Shown: positions 1-8,964 of the stretch, piece after piece
How the letters are laid out: each line of letters begins with the position of its first letter
Numbering within the stretch: position 1 is the first letter of the stretch
Position numbers and translations under genes: made by a program
Notes under the pieces: model-generated
Database searches by the model: none
What the model saw: the letters and a program-made list of their open reading frames with translations, nothing else
What the model was told of the DNA's origin: nothing
Source: Cytophagales bacterium
GTDB taxonomy: Bacteria > Bacteroidota > Bacteroidia > Cytophagales > Cyclobacteriaceae
Length of the DNA stretch: 64,000 nucleotides
Assembly: GCA_025358885.1 (NCBI GenBank)
Contig: JANYHW010000223.1
Coordinates: 22,875 to 86,874, forward strand
Reading direction: 5' to 3'

Positions 1-431
1 TTTCCATCCGGCGACCACCGTGGTCGTCCTGCTCCGTAGTCATCTTTCGTGATGGCATGGGCCTCACCACCACTTAGTGGCAGTAACCAGATCTGCGATT
101 TCTCGCCATCCACACGAACAAAGGCCAGCTGTTTTCCATCCGGTGACCATTGTGGTTGTCCGTCATTCTTATCGCCAAACGTAAGCTGCGTAGGCTCGGT
201 GTTGCCCACCAGATCCAACAGGTAAAGATGGTGCGTGTAATAGTATTCGTTTTCATTTTTTACGGCCTTACGATTAACAACCATCACAGCTTTGCTTCCG
301 TCAGGGGATATTTGAATTTGATTCGTCGTTGCAATCTTCATCAGATCGGATGCAACAATTGGCTTCTTGGTCTGGGCCCATGCTCCCGTGACAAGCAGGA
401 TGAGGATGGAAATTCGAAGTGTGCTTTTCAT
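1..431 (-). CDS. S9 family peptidase, N-terminal part (cut by window edge)
   Basis: This gene reads leftward from an ATG at 431 and runs off the window, leaving 143 codons. Residues 1-20 form a signal peptide ending in GAWAQ, so the protein is exported. The rest is the start of a TolB/WD40-like beta-propeller: the repeated signature SPDGK/WSPDGK appears at least three times (ISPDGSKA, QWSPDGKQLAF, RWSPDGK). In prolyl-oligopeptidase (S9) enzymes this propeller gates a C-terminal alpha/beta hydrolase domain, which here lies outside the window. It is followed 83 bp downstream by a complete S9 peptidase of the same architecture, so the two probably form a tandem pair. A non-peptidase TolB-like protein is the alternative. 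Confidence 0.8.
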   Translation of the reverse strand, partial: MKSTLRISILILLVTGAWAQTKKPIVASDLMKIATTNQIQISPDGSKAVMVVNRKAVKNENEYYYTHHLYLLDLVGNTEPTQLTFGDKNDGQPQWSPDGKQLAFVRVDGEKSQIWLLPLSGGEAHAITKDDYGAGRPRWSPDG

Positions 432-514
432 AAGATATTGTTTTCTTTAGGCTTCACGTTTGATTTATGTGGTAAGGAGGGCTTTGATCCCTTATAGTTT
501 TCTGGATTTGTTCG

Positions 515-2572
515 CTATTTCTTTTTTTCACCCACTGGCAACTCTACGTTCTCTCCCCACACGTATTTGTTAAACCACTGCCAGTTGTGCCAAGTGGCGG
601 CCAAACGTTCTTTGGGTTTGTTAATTCCATGCCCGAATCCCTTGTAGATTACAAGTTCCGTCTTCACCCCTTTGTCACGCAGACCCTGCACCAACTGGTA
701 CGCATTGGAGATGGGCACCCGGCGATCGAACTCTCCATGCTGTATGAGCGTCGGGGTTTTTGCCTGGTTGATATAATTCATTGGTGACGTCTTCTTGTAA
801 ATGGCTTCATCACTCCAGGGCGTTGCCTTGAGATATTGACGTGTAAAAGGATGGATGTCTGTACTCACATAATAAGTCATCCAATCGGAGATGCCCGCCC
901 CTACAGAAATAGCCTTGAAGGCATCGCTGGTGGTGGTGAGAAATGCAGAGATATAGCCTCCCTGGCTCCAGCCCATACAACCCATCTTAGACTTGTCGAT
1001 CATCCCTTGTTTGTCGAGATAGTCAACACCGGAAAGCACGTCCCAAGCATCACCCACACCGAGGTTCTTCACATTAAGTGATCGGAATTTCTCCCCATAT
1101 CCGGCGGATCCGCGATAGTTGGGTCGCAATACAAGGCATCCTTTGTCGAGCCATTGAAGAATGGGGTAGACGTAAACCGGAACAGGCGTTGGCGTATCAA
1201 TTCCGGTAGGACCTCCATGTATCACTACCAGGAGCGGATACTTTTTTGAAGGATCATAATTTTTTGGTTTGTGAAGTACACCTTCGATGACTGCGCCATC
1301 TTTGCTCTTCCAACTGATCACTTCACTCTGCGCCACTCTCCATGAACTCACCTGACCGGTCATGTCGGTTATTTTCATCGGCTGCCCCGACGCCGTAGTG
1401 GTCACAAAAATCTCCGTCAACTGATCGCCATTCCTTCCGGAAAATGCAAGTTTGTCGCCTGCCCTCGAAAATGCAATCCCAAATATCTGGTCGGGACTGT
1501 TCTGAAATATGGAGACATTGCCTGTCGACGCATCAATTTTATAGAGTGGCCGCTTTGTCTTGTTCCAGGCCGTGCAATATATGCCCGAAGATGTCCATTC
1601 AAATCCAGACATGTTTTCGTCAAAATCCTTGCCCAACCGTCGCGAAGTTTTGTCCGCCAATTTGATACTGAACACTTTTGAGTTCATATAAAAATTCGAC
1701 GTCGTGTCTGCGAGGTTGGTAGAGTATATTAGTTCCTGTGAATCCGGTGACCACTCCTCCAGGCCGTCTGCACTTGGATTGTTCACCAGCGAAGAAATTT
1801 TCTTCGAAGCAAGTTCCAGTAAAGATATTTCCGATTTGAGGGATGAGTTGATAAGTGGGTCTGGCTGTTGGTTGAACGCGATCTTGCTCCCATCAGGCGA
1901 AGTGAGAAAGGAAGTGACGGTAAATTTTCCTTCCGTTAGCCGTTTTGCCTTTGGCCATTCAATGCATCCTGCCCTTGCCTTGAGTGAATCTGTTGCCTCA
2001 TAGCAAGGCAATTCCGAAGGATCGAGCGGGTCCGGTTTGAAATCGATCTGCCATAAATGCGACAAGTTGAATTCTCGGTCATCTGTTTCGAATCCGCCAT
2101 ATCGCTTTTCAATTTCCTTTTTTGATTTGTCCTCCTTTTCGGGTTTTAGAAAAATAAAACTGTTACCCGAAGGATGCCATTCATATCCGCTGATGGCCTC
2201 CTCTTCGCGGGTGGCAGGTCTGGCCTCCCCTCCCTCAACGCGCATAACGAAGATTTGGGTCTTGTTTCCGCGATCGGCCATGAAGGCCATCCACTGCCCG
2301 TCTGGTGAAAACGAGGGGCTCGTGCTGCTTCCTTTGGATGTATTGGTGAGTTGCACTGGCTTTTTACCATCCCTGGAAATCCAAATCTCTGTATCAAACC
2401 TGTTCTCGTTCCAATCTGTCGCCTGTCCCGTAAATGCTACAAGTTTGCCATCCGGTGACAGGGTCGGGCTACCTACACTTCTAAGAGAGAGCACTTGTTC
2501 AAATGTGGGAACGGACTGTGCTCCTACCTGAAGGGCTAAAGTGCATAAAAGGAAAATGATAGTGTTTTTCAT
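515..2572 (-). CDS. Secreted S9 family (prolyl oligopeptidase-type) serine peptidase
   Basis: 685 aa, the usual length for a two-domain S9 acylaminoacyl/dipeptidyl peptidase. Residues 1-18 are a signal peptide (ends QVGAQ). Residues about 25-400 are propeller blades with repeated SPDGK motifs. Residues about 430-670 are the alpha/beta hydrolase: oxyanion region HGGPTG, nucleophile elbow GWSQGGY with Ser at about 536, acid in GEFDRRVP (Asp about 616) and base in GFGHG (His about 648). It should cleave short peptides in the periplasm or outside the cell. It is the last intact gene before the partial S9 gene, in a minus-strand run of peptidases and amidohydrolases. Exact substrate specificity cannot be read from the sequence. 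Confidence 0.93.
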   Translation of the reverse strand: MKNTIIFLLCTLALQVGAQSVPTFEQVLSLRSVGSPTLSPDGKLVAFTGQATDWNENRFDTEIWISRDGKKPVQLTNTSKGSSTSPSFSPDGQWMAFMADRGNKTQIFVMRVEGGEARPATREEEAISGYEWHPSGNSFIFLKPEKEDKSKKEIEKRYGGFETDDREFNLSHLWQIDFKPDPLDPSELPCYEATDSLKARAGCIEWPKAKRLTEGKFTVTSFLTSPDGSKIAFNQQPDPLINSSLKSEISLLELASKKISSLVNNPSADGLEEWSPDSQELIYSTNLADTTSNFYMNSKVFSIKLADKTSRRLGKDFDENMSGFEWTSSGIYCTAWNKTKRPLYKIDASTGNVSIFQNSPDQIFGIAFSRAGDKLAFSGRNGDQLTEIFVTTTASGQPMKITDMTGQVSSWRVAQSEVISWKSKDGAVIEGVLHKPKNYDPSKKYPLLVVIHGGPTGIDTPTPVPVYVYPILQWLDKGCLVLRPNYRGSAGYGEKFRSLNVKNLGVGDAWDVLSGVDYLDKQGMIDKSKMGCMGWSQGGYISAFLTTTSDAFKAISVGAGISDWMTYYVSTDIHPFTRQYLKATPWSDEAIYKKTSPMNYINQAKTPTLIQHGEFDRRVPISNAYQLVQGLRDKGVKTELVIYKGFGHGINKPKERLAATWHNWQWFNKYVWGENVELPVGEKKK

Positions 2573-2616
2573 TGGCTGGAACTTCTACTAATAAACCCGT
2601 TGAATTTTAAAAGTAG

Positions 2617-2643
2617 AAAACCCGTAATAAGAATCCGGGTTTT
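2617..2643. terminator. Stem-loop between M20 and S9 genes
   Basis: An 8-bp stem AAAACCCG/CGGGTTTT encloses an 11-nt loop and runs into a longer T tract (to 2647) on the plus strand. On the minus strand, in which both flanking genes are read, the hairpin also ends in TTTT. It lies 10 bp after the stop of the upstream M20 gene and 45 bp before the S9 start, so it may terminate or attenuate transcription there. Confidence 0.5.
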
Positions 2644-2653
2644 TTTTGATGAA

Positions 2654-4105
2654 TCAATTCTTTGGCGTTTCATTCGGTAAAGGTGGTGGTCCATCGGGGA
2701 TGTACGGTTTGAACACATGACCATTCCTGCGCTGTTCGAATTCGGCGCGTACATCTTTGCGCAATTGTTCATTTTCAAAGACATCAACCATTGTCATGCC
2801 CATTGCTTTTGCGGCAAACATCATTCCCTTATGACCAATGGACATTCCGGCACAAGCCACTTCGGCCCACGCATGCCAGGGTGCTCCTTTGGCACCGGTG
2901 GTTACCCTCAAGCGGATTTCGGGAACGATCCAGCTCACATCACCCACATCGCTTGATCCACCGGATGGATCCTCATTGGTTGGGATTATTGGGTATATCT
3001 TCCCGTCAAGACCGGTAGCAGGCACCTGACTCACATCCTGAATTTTCTTTGCAAAAATATTTTCCTCCTCGGTATATATAATAGGGCCAAGCTGTTCAAG
3101 ATTTTTTTGCATTGCCTCTGCACCTGTTCGGTTAACAAGGACTTCATAGTCTCCACTGATAACACTGACTATTGACTCCACTCCTGCAATTATTGCGGCG
3201 CCTTTTGCTATTTCCTTTACCCGTTCAAATACTGATTGCACTCCGTCTCTTCTGGAGTCACGAATCCACATCCAGATTTTGGCATACTCGGGGACAACGT
3301 TAGGCACATCACCTCCGGCCACGATGGCGTAATGCATGCGCACCGTGGGCTTTACATGCTCTCGAAGCATGTTCACACCATCCGTAAATGCTTCCAGGCC
3401 GTCAACTGCACTTCGTCCGTTCCATGGATCTGCCGCCGCATGCGCTGCTTTGCCTTTGAACTCTACAATAAAGTCCACCATGGCCCTAGAACTTTGCGTG
3501 CCCGATTGAATATCTGTTCCCGGATGCCAGTCAAAGCAAACATCAAGATCGTTGAACAGCCCATCACGGGCCATGTAGATTTTACCACCCACAGCTTCTT
3601 CTGCGGGTGTGCCATAGAAACGAATGGTGCCCCTGAGTTTTCCCTGTTCGATTAACTCTTTGATACTAATGGCCGATGCAAGGCTGGCGACACCAAAAAG
3701 ATTATGACCACAACCGTGACCAGCAGTACCCGCCACCAATGGTTCTTTGGTTGGCTGTGACTTTTGCGAAATCCCGGGCAAAGCATCGTATTCTCCAAGA
3801 ATTCCAACAATTGGCCGACCGGATCCATAACTTGCAATAAACGCGGTGGGCATACCTGCTACGCCGCGTTCAACTTTAAAACCTTGAGACTCTGCATAGT
3901 CAGCCAATAGTTTGGCAGACTGCCTTTCTTTTAAGGCAGTCTCTGCATATGCCCATATCTTGTCGCTCATGGCGACCATTTCGGTTCGTCTTGAGTCTAC
4001 CGACCTGGTAACCGCATCTTTGTTGGAAATGCTTTTCTTTTGGGCCATCAAGAGATTACCTGAAAAAATAAACATCAGCAACAAACCTGTCTTTATGACT
4101 CTCAT
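2654..4105 (-). CDS. Secreted M20 amidohydrolase, AbgB-like (copy 1)
   Basis: 483 aa with a signal peptide at residues 1-21 (ends LLMAQ). It matches the AbgB branch of M20 metallo-amidohydrolases (p-aminobenzoyl-glutamate hydrolase type): GILGEYDALPG, metal site GHGCGHN (His130, Cys132, His134), TPAEEAVGGK, the dimerisation-domain motif KGKAAHAAADPWNGRSAVD, and GGDVPNVVPEYA. Such enzymes hydrolyse N-acyl amino-acid or amide bonds with a pair of divalent metals; the substrate here is unknown. The next gene upstream (4118-5557) is a close paralogue separated by only 12 bp, so the pair is probably co-transcribed after a tandem duplication. Export is unusual compared with cytosolic E. coli AbgB. 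Confidence 0.9.
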   Translation of the reverse strand: MRVIKTGLLLMFIFSGNLLMAQKKSISNKDAVTRSVDSRRTEMVAMSDKIWAYAETALKERQSAKLLADYAESQGFKVERGVAGMPTAFIASYGSGRPIVGILGEYDALPGISQKSQPTKEPLVAGTAGHGCGHNLFGVASLASAISIKELIEQGKLRGTIRFYGTPAEEAVGGKIYMARDGLFNDLDVCFDWHPGTDIQSGTQSSRAMVDFIVEFKGKAAHAAADPWNGRSAVDGLEAFTDGVNMLREHVKPTVRMHYAIVAGGDVPNVVPEYAKIWMWIRDSRRDGVQSVFERVKEIAKGAAIIAGVESIVSVISGDYEVLVNRTGAEAMQKNLEQLGPIIYTEEENIFAKKIQDVSQVPATGLDGKIYPIIPTNEDPSGGSSDVGDVSWIVPEIRLRVTTGAKGAPWHAWAEVACAGMSIGHKGMMFAAKAMGMTMVDVFENEQLRKDVRAEFEQRRNGHVFKPYIPDGPPPLPNETPKN

Positions 4106-4117
4106 AGAGTTAGGATT

Positions 4118-5557
4118 TTACTTCTGAATGGGTAAGGGTGGCGGTCCATCGGGGATATATGCTTTGTACACGTGACCACCCTTGCGTTGATCAAACTCCG
4201 CACGGATATCACTTCTGAGTTGTTGGTTTTCGAAAAGGTCAACCATCGTCATTGCAAGTGACCTGGCCGCAAGCAGCATTCCCTTATGACCAATTGACAT
4301 GCCACCACACGCCACAACCGACCATCCATGCCATGCTGTATTCTCTGGAGCAGTCGTAGCCTGCAAAGTAATCTCCGGAACAATCCAGCTGATATCACCT
4401 ACGTCAGTAGAGCCACCTACCGGATGTTCCAAGGTTTCCCTCAAGGGATAAATCTTACCATCCAATCCTGTCTGTTCGCCACCTTGCACCTCCTGGATTT
4501 TTTTTGCAAAAACAATTTCCTCGGGTGTATAGACAATGGGTCCCAGAATCTCCAGATTCTTTTGCAGTGCACCCGCACCCGTGCGGTTAATCAACAATTC
4601 ATAATCACCTGTTTGAACTGTGACCTTTGATTCAACACCTGCCACCATGGCTGAACCTTTGGCGATCTCTTTGACCCGTGCAAATACTTCTTCGACTCCG
4701 CTTCGTTTCGAGTCCCTCACCCACATCCATATTTTTGCATACTCCGGAACTACATTTGGCACATCACCCCCTGCAACAATGGCATAATGCATCCGTACAC
4801 TTGGACGGACATGTTCACGCAACATGTTCACACCATCCGTAAAAGATTCGAGTCCATCTACTGCACTTCGGCCATTCCATGGATCCGCAGCAGCGTGTGC
4901 GGCTTTGCCCTTGAACTCAACAACAAAATCCACCATGGCCTGCGAGCTTTGTGTGTTCGCAGCATTCTTTGCGTCTGGGTGCCAGTCAAGACACACATCG
5001 ATGTCATTGAACAGGCCATCACGCGCCATGTATATTTTCCCACCCACCGCCTCTTCTGCGGGGGTTCCATAAAAACGTATTGTGCCCTTTAATTTTCCTT
5101 GCTGAATTAATTCCTTAATCGCCACAGCCGCTCCAAGGCTGCCGGCACCAAATAGATTATGACCGCATCCCTGGCCAGCAGCGCCCGCTTCCAGTGGTTC
5201 GCGGGTCGGCTGAGCCTTTTGTGATATCCCTGGTAAGGCGTCGTATTCGCCCATGATTCCAATGACTGGCTTACCGGATCCATATTCAGCTACAAATGCG
5301 GTGGGCATTCCCGCCACACCCCGGGTCACCCTGAAACCTTGGGCCTCAGCATAGTCAGCCAACTCTTTGGATGATTTATATTCCTTTAGCGCCGTTTCTG
5401 CATAGGTCCAGACCTTATCGCTGATAGAAATGAGTTCCTGCTGATGCTTATCGACGGACTTGATTACTGCATCTTTGTTGGGATTGGACTTCTGCTTTTG
5501 TGCGCTTGCTTGAACGAACAAGAGGCAAACCAGCGAGGCGACTATAGAATATTTCAT
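4118..5557 (-). CDS. Secreted M20 amidohydrolase, AbgB-like (copy 2)
   Basis: 479 aa, paralogue of 2654-4105 with the same order of motifs (GIMGEYDALPG, GQGCGHN, TPAEEAVGGK, KGKAAHAAADPWNGRSAVD, GGDVPNVVPEYA) and a signal peptide ending QASAQ. One difference is visible in the metal site: copy 1 has GHGCGHN where this copy has GQGCGHN, so the first His is Gln. The following Cys and His are kept. The start codon overlaps the stop of a short DUF2157-like ORF (ATGA), so it may be translationally coupled to it. Both copies end in the same PDGPPPLP tail, which points to fairly recent duplication. Confidence 0.9.
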   Translation of the reverse strand: MKYSIVASLVCLLFVQASAQKQKSNPNKDAVIKSVDKHQQELISISDKVWTYAETALKEYKSSKELADYAEAQGFRVTRGVAGMPTAFVAEYGSGKPVIGIMGEYDALPGISQKAQPTREPLEAGAAGQGCGHNLFGAGSLGAAVAIKELIQQGKLKGTIRFYGTPAEEAVGGKIYMARDGLFNDIDVCLDWHPDAKNAANTQSSQAMVDFVVEFKGKAAHAAADPWNGRSAVDGLESFTDGVNMLREHVRPSVRMHYAIVAGGDVPNVVPEYAKIWMWVRDSKRSGVEEVFARVKEIAKGSAMVAGVESKVTVQTGDYELLINRTGAGALQKNLEILGPIVYTPEEIVFAKKIQEVQGGEQTGLDGKIYPLRETLEHPVGGSTDVGDISWIVPEITLQATTAPENTAWHGWSVVACGGMSIGHKGMLLAARSLAMTMVDLFENQQLRSDIRAEFDQRKGGHVYKAYIPDGPPPLPIQK

Positions 5558-5856
5558 GCGGCGAGGTTATAAAATAAAGAGTAAATCAAGGTAATAAAAG
5601 ATTGTTCAATAATCTCCACTGGCACCGTAATGCAGCTCAAAGCAATAATACTCAGTACATGACCCCGTGTTCCAATATTCTGATAGATAAGAATCCCCAA
5701 ACCACCTGTGAATAACATGACTCCGAGGTAGAGCATGGATCTCAGTTCATAAAACACCGAAACTGTTTTTCCGGATGCGATGGCCTCAATCTTCTCGAAC
5801 TGCTCCTCTGTGATGAGTCCTCTATTGAAGAGTTCTTTGGGTACTTCCCTTGTCAT
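5554..5856 (-). CDS. Truncated DUF2157-like membrane protein (probable gene remnant)
   Basis: 100 aa. The N-terminus (LFNRGLITEEQFEKIEA) and the hydrophobic segment with LGILIYQNIGTRGH resemble the start of DUF2157 integral membrane proteins. That family is usually more than 300 aa with many membrane spans; here only about two hydrophobic segments remain and the tail (VEIIEQSF to NLAA) does not look like the family. The ORF overlaps both neighbours by 4 bp: its ATG sits in the stop of 5853-7157, and its TGA sits in the start of 4118-5557. The simplest reading is an in-frame-looking deletion remnant that still couples translation of the two amidohydrolase pairs. A genuine short membrane protein is the alternative. 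Confidence 0.6.
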   Translation of the reverse strand: MTREVPKELFNRGLITEEQFEKIEAIASGKTVSVFYELRSMLYLGVMLFTGGLGILIYQNIGTRGHVLSIIALSCITVPVEIIEQSFITLIYSLFYNLAA

Positions 5857-7157
5857 TTCTGCGGCATGTACATATAATCCACAGCCACATTCAACATGGC
5901 TTTAAGACCGGTCAAAAATCCCCGTTCATCAATGTAGAAATCAGGAGTATGGTGTGAGGCGACTGTAGCCGGATCAACATCTGGCGGCATGGCCCCCACA
6001 AAGAAAAAGAAACCGGGAACCTTCTTTTGATAATAGGCAAAGTCCTCCGCCCCGGTTACAGCATCGATGCTGACTACGTGATCGGCGCCAGCTGCCTTGT
6101 TGAGACTGGGGATCATCTTCAAGGTTAGTGCAGGATCATTGAACGTAACCGGCGTTCCCCGCCTGATAGAAACTTCTGCTGTGGCACCACCGCTCTCTGC
6201 AATCTTGGTTGCTGTAAGCTTTATTTTCTCATGGATCTTGTCCTGCATCCCTTCATCCAGGGTCCTTATGGTCCCGGCAAAAAAGGCCTCTTCCGGTATG
6301 ATGTTTTCACGAATACCCGATTGAATACGGCCAACGCTGATCACTGCGGCTTCTTTGGTTAACTCTGTCTGCCGGCTGATGATCGTTTGCAGTCCATTGA
6401 TTATTTGTGCTGACACAACAATTGGATCAACACCCATCCATGGTGCAGAACCATGCGATTGTTTTCCTTTCACAGTGATTGAAAAATTGTCTGCTGCCGC
6501 CATCATTCCTCCTGATTTGTATCCAATAGCACCAATAGGTCGCATGGATTGTATGTGCAGTCCAAAAATTGCCTCCACTTTGGGGTTTTCAAGGACCCCC
6601 TCCTTCACCATCAGGTTAGCGCCTCCTTCTTCACCGATCGGGGCTCCCTCCTCCGCTGGCTGAAAAATAAATTTGATAGTACCCTTCAGGTCATTTTTGT
6701 TCTTCGAGAGAATTTCCGCAACAGCCATCATAATGGCGATGTGCGAGTCATGTCCACACGCATGCATCACGCCAGTCTCCTGGCCATTAAAATTGGTTTT
6801 CACCTTAGATGCAAAAGGCAAGTTGCCGCGCTCTACGACTGGAAGCGCATCAATATCAGCACGCAGTGCAATGACCGGCCCAGGCTTGGGGCCTTTTAAT
6901 ATGCCCACAACGCCTGTCTTTGCCACCGGGTACTGGACATCTATCCCAAGACCCTTCAGAAAATCGGCAATGTATTTTCCCGTATTTGTTTCTCTGTTAG
7001 ATAATTCGGGAAACTCGTGGAAATGTCGTCTCCATTCAATGACTTTCGGCTCCATCTCTTTCGCTTGCTGCTCCAACTTTGCCTGAAGCTTGGGGTTCAT
7101 CTGCGAGAAGCCGCTCACGGTTATGAGGGAGAGAAGCAATACAGATAATTTCTTCAT
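5853..7157 (-). CDS. Secreted M20D amidohydrolase, HipO/ILR1-like (copy 1)
   Basis: 434 aa, signal peptide 1-18 (ends SGFSQ). It carries the full M20D set: EWRRHFHEFPELS at 41-53, ALRADIDALPV at 97-107, metal ligands in MHACGHDSH (His132, Cys134, His136, His139), catalytic Glu pair QPAEEG (169-170), FGLHI, HGSAPW in the lid domain, and GAEDFAYY near the C-terminus. Family members hydrolyse N-acyl amino acids such as hippurate or auxin conjugates. The natural substrate here is unknown; export suggests peptides or acyl-amino acids outside the inner membrane. It is followed by the DUF2157 fragment (4-bp overlap) and preceded 13 bp upstream by a paralogue. Confidence 0.92.
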   Translation of the reverse strand: MKKLSVLLLSLITVSGFSQMNPKLQAKLEQQAKEMEPKVIEWRRHFHEFPELSNRETNTGKYIADFLKGLGIDVQYPVAKTGVVGILKGPKPGPVIALRADIDALPVVERGNLPFASKVKTNFNGQETGVMHACGHDSHIAIMMAVAEILSKNKNDLKGTIKFIFQPAEEGAPIGEEGGANLMVKEGVLENPKVEAIFGLHIQSMRPIGAIGYKSGGMMAAADNFSITVKGKQSHGSAPWMGVDPIVVSAQIINGLQTIISRQTELTKEAAVISVGRIQSGIRENIIPEEAFFAGTIRTLDEGMQDKIHEKIKLTATKIAESGGATAEVSIRRGTPVTFNDPALTLKMIPSLNKAAGADHVVSIDAVTGAEDFAYYQKKVPGFFFFVGAMPPDVDPATVASHHTPDFYIDERGFLTGLKAMLNVAVDYMYMPQK

Positions 7158-7170
7158 GGTCGTGGTAATT

Positions 7171-8478
7171 CTATTTTTTTTTCAGATACGCGTAGTCCAT
7201 CGTCAATGTCAGCAGGGACTTTACTCCGGTTACGAATGACTTTTCATCCATCATGAAATCCGCTGTGTGATGGACCGGCCTCTTGGTAAGTTTCATATCG
7301 GCAGGATAGGCTCCAAGAAAAAAGAAGAAGCCAGGGATTTTCTGCTGAAAGAAAGAAAAATCTTCGGCCATGGTCACCGGTTGTGTAATCTTGACGTTAT
7401 CAACACCAGACACTTTAGCTAAACTTGGGGCCATCCTGTTTGTAAGGTCCGGATCATTATATGTCACTGGGTACATGATCTGGATGTCGACGTTTGCAGA
7501 AGCGCCGGAGGCCTCGGCAATTCTTGTGGCCGTGATTTTTATTTTTTCATGCACTTTCTTTTGCATGTCAGGATCAAACGTGCGAATGGTGCCCTCCATG
7601 TTCACTTCTTCCGGGATGATATTTCTCCGTATACCGCCGTGCAGACTTCCGATGGTTATCACCGCCGGTGCTTTAGTCAATTCGGTCTGCCTGCTGACAA
7701 TGGTCTGAAGACCACTGATGATCTGGCTGGATACAACAATAGGGTCCACACTATCCCATGGCGTTGCGCCATGGGAGCCTATCCCCGTAACCTTGATGTT
7801 AAACCCATCAACTGCTGCCATCAACCCTCCGGACCGGTAAGCCAATTGTCCTGAAGGCAACAACGCCTGGATATGCAAGCCAAATACCGCTTCCACTTTG
7901 GGATTTTCAAGCACTCCTTCTTTAATCATCAGGAATGCACCTCCTTCTTCGCCGGCTGGCGCGCCTTCTTCTGACGGTTGAAAAATAAATTTGATGGTGC
8001 CCTTCACATCGGCTTTGTTCTTCGACAGGATTTCTGCCACACCCATCAGGATGGACATGTGACCGTCGTGCCCACACGCATGCATGACGCCTGTTTGAAT
8101 TCCTCCTACACTTGATGTTTCTTTTGAGGCAAAGGGCAAGGTGTTTCTTTCATTTACAGGAAGGCCATCCATGTCAGCGCGAAGGGCAATCACAGGACCA
8201 GGTTTAGCTCCCTTCAGGATTCCCACAACGCCTGTCTTTGCTATCGGATACTGAACCTCCATACCGAGCGTCTTCAGGTGTTCCGCTATAAATTGACCGG
8301 TCTTAAACTCACGGTTAGATAGCTCGGGGGTCTGGTGGAGGTGCCGGCGCCATTCAATAAGTTTTGGTTCAAGGTCTGCTGCTTGTTGGTAAAGATTTGA
8401 CAAAACTTTAGGGTCAACCTGCGCCCAGGCCCCCTGGGCAGATAACAAGAGGAGGAGGACGCGCAAGAGATTCTTCAT
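7171..8478 (-). CDS. Secreted M20D amidohydrolase, HipO/ILR1-like (copy 2)
   Basis: 435 aa, paralogue of 5853-7157 with signal peptide 1-19 (ends GAWAQ). Motifs are WRRHLHQTPELS, ALRADMDGLPV, MHACGHDGH, QPSEEGAPAGEEGG, FGLHI, HGATPW and AEDFSFFQQKIPGFFFFLG. All metal and catalytic positions seen in the other copy are present, so it is expected to be active. It is the first gene of this hydrolase run, with a divergent Rieske gene 98 bp away, so the operon promoter should lie between 8479 and 8576. I found no clear TAnnTTTG box there. Confidence 0.92.
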   Translation of the reverse strand: MKNLLRVLLLLLSAQGAWAQVDPKVLSNLYQQAADLEPKLIEWRRHLHQTPELSNREFKTGQFIAEHLKTLGMEVQYPIAKTGVVGILKGAKPGPVIALRADMDGLPVNERNTLPFASKETSSVGGIQTGVMHACGHDGHMSILMGVAEILSKNKADVKGTIKFIFQPSEEGAPAGEEGGAFLMIKEGVLENPKVEAVFGLHIQALLPSGQLAYRSGGLMAAVDGFNIKVTGIGSHGATPWDSVDPIVVSSQIISGLQTIVSRQTELTKAPAVITIGSLHGGIRRNIIPEEVNMEGTIRTFDPDMQKKVHEKIKITATRIAEASGASANVDIQIMYPVTYNDPDLTNRMAPSLAKVSGVDNVKITQPVTMAEDFSFFQQKIPGFFFFLGAYPADMKLTKRPVHHTADFMMDEKSFVTGVKSLLTLTMDYAYLKKK

Positions 8479-8576
8479 GGGGTTTTGGCTGGATTTTGTT
8501 TGGAAGATACTAGGCTGAAATGAAATGTCGGTTGCCTTTGGCGGAAAATCAAATTCTGTAACTTGGAATCAAATGT

Positions 8577-8897
8577 ATGGAATGGATAAAGATCTTTCCT
8601 GGCCTCGCCGAAGCAAGAGTCAGGCTTGTGCAAAACAAGCCGCAATTGTTGTTGATCCGCAACCTTAGGATTTGTGTTGTGCAAACCCATGATGGCTTGC
8701 TTGCCGTAGCAGATACTTGTCCTCACAACGGAGAATCTCTTAGCAAAGGGCACGTAAACTTTCTCGGCGAGATTGTTTGCCCGTGGCATGGACAGCGGTT
8801 CCATCTTAAAACTGGCCGTGAATGTGCGGAGCGCTCCCCCGACCTCCTTACTTACCCTGTGAAGGCTGGTGATGAGGGTGTTTTTATTGGGATATGA
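8577..8897 (+). CDS. Rieske [2Fe-2S] domain protein
   Basis: 106 aa, essentially one Rieske domain. The two cluster-binding boxes are clear: CPHNG (Cys48, His50) and CPWHG (Cys68, His71), followed by the usual F-x-L-x-TG turn. There is no signal peptide or membrane anchor, so it resembles the small soluble Rieske proteins of the NirD/ferredoxin type that pass electrons to an oxygenase or reductase. No oxygenase, reductase or nitrite reductase gene is nearby, so its partner is unknown. It is followed 67 bp downstream by an unrecognised secreted protein on the same strand. Confidence 0.9.
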   Translation: MEWIKIFPGLAEARVRLVQNKPQLLLIRNLRICVVQTHDGLLAVADTCPHNGESLSKGHVNFLGEIVCPWHGQRFHLKTGRECAERSPDLLTYPVKAGDEGVFIGI

Positions 8898-8964
8898 AGC
8901 ACGTGTGGCCCAGGGGAAATTATAGATAAACAAAATACTCACCTTGGTTCTTCGTTTGTACAGG

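Noticed and set aside
4165..4180. CACGTG centre near 4.17 kb as a possible parS
   Set aside because: The flanks (TACACGTGACC) do not match the GTTTC/GAAAC arms; the other scattered CACGTG hexamers (for example near 8.9, 13.1, 21.3, 27.8, 29.2 and 30.7 kb) also lack them.
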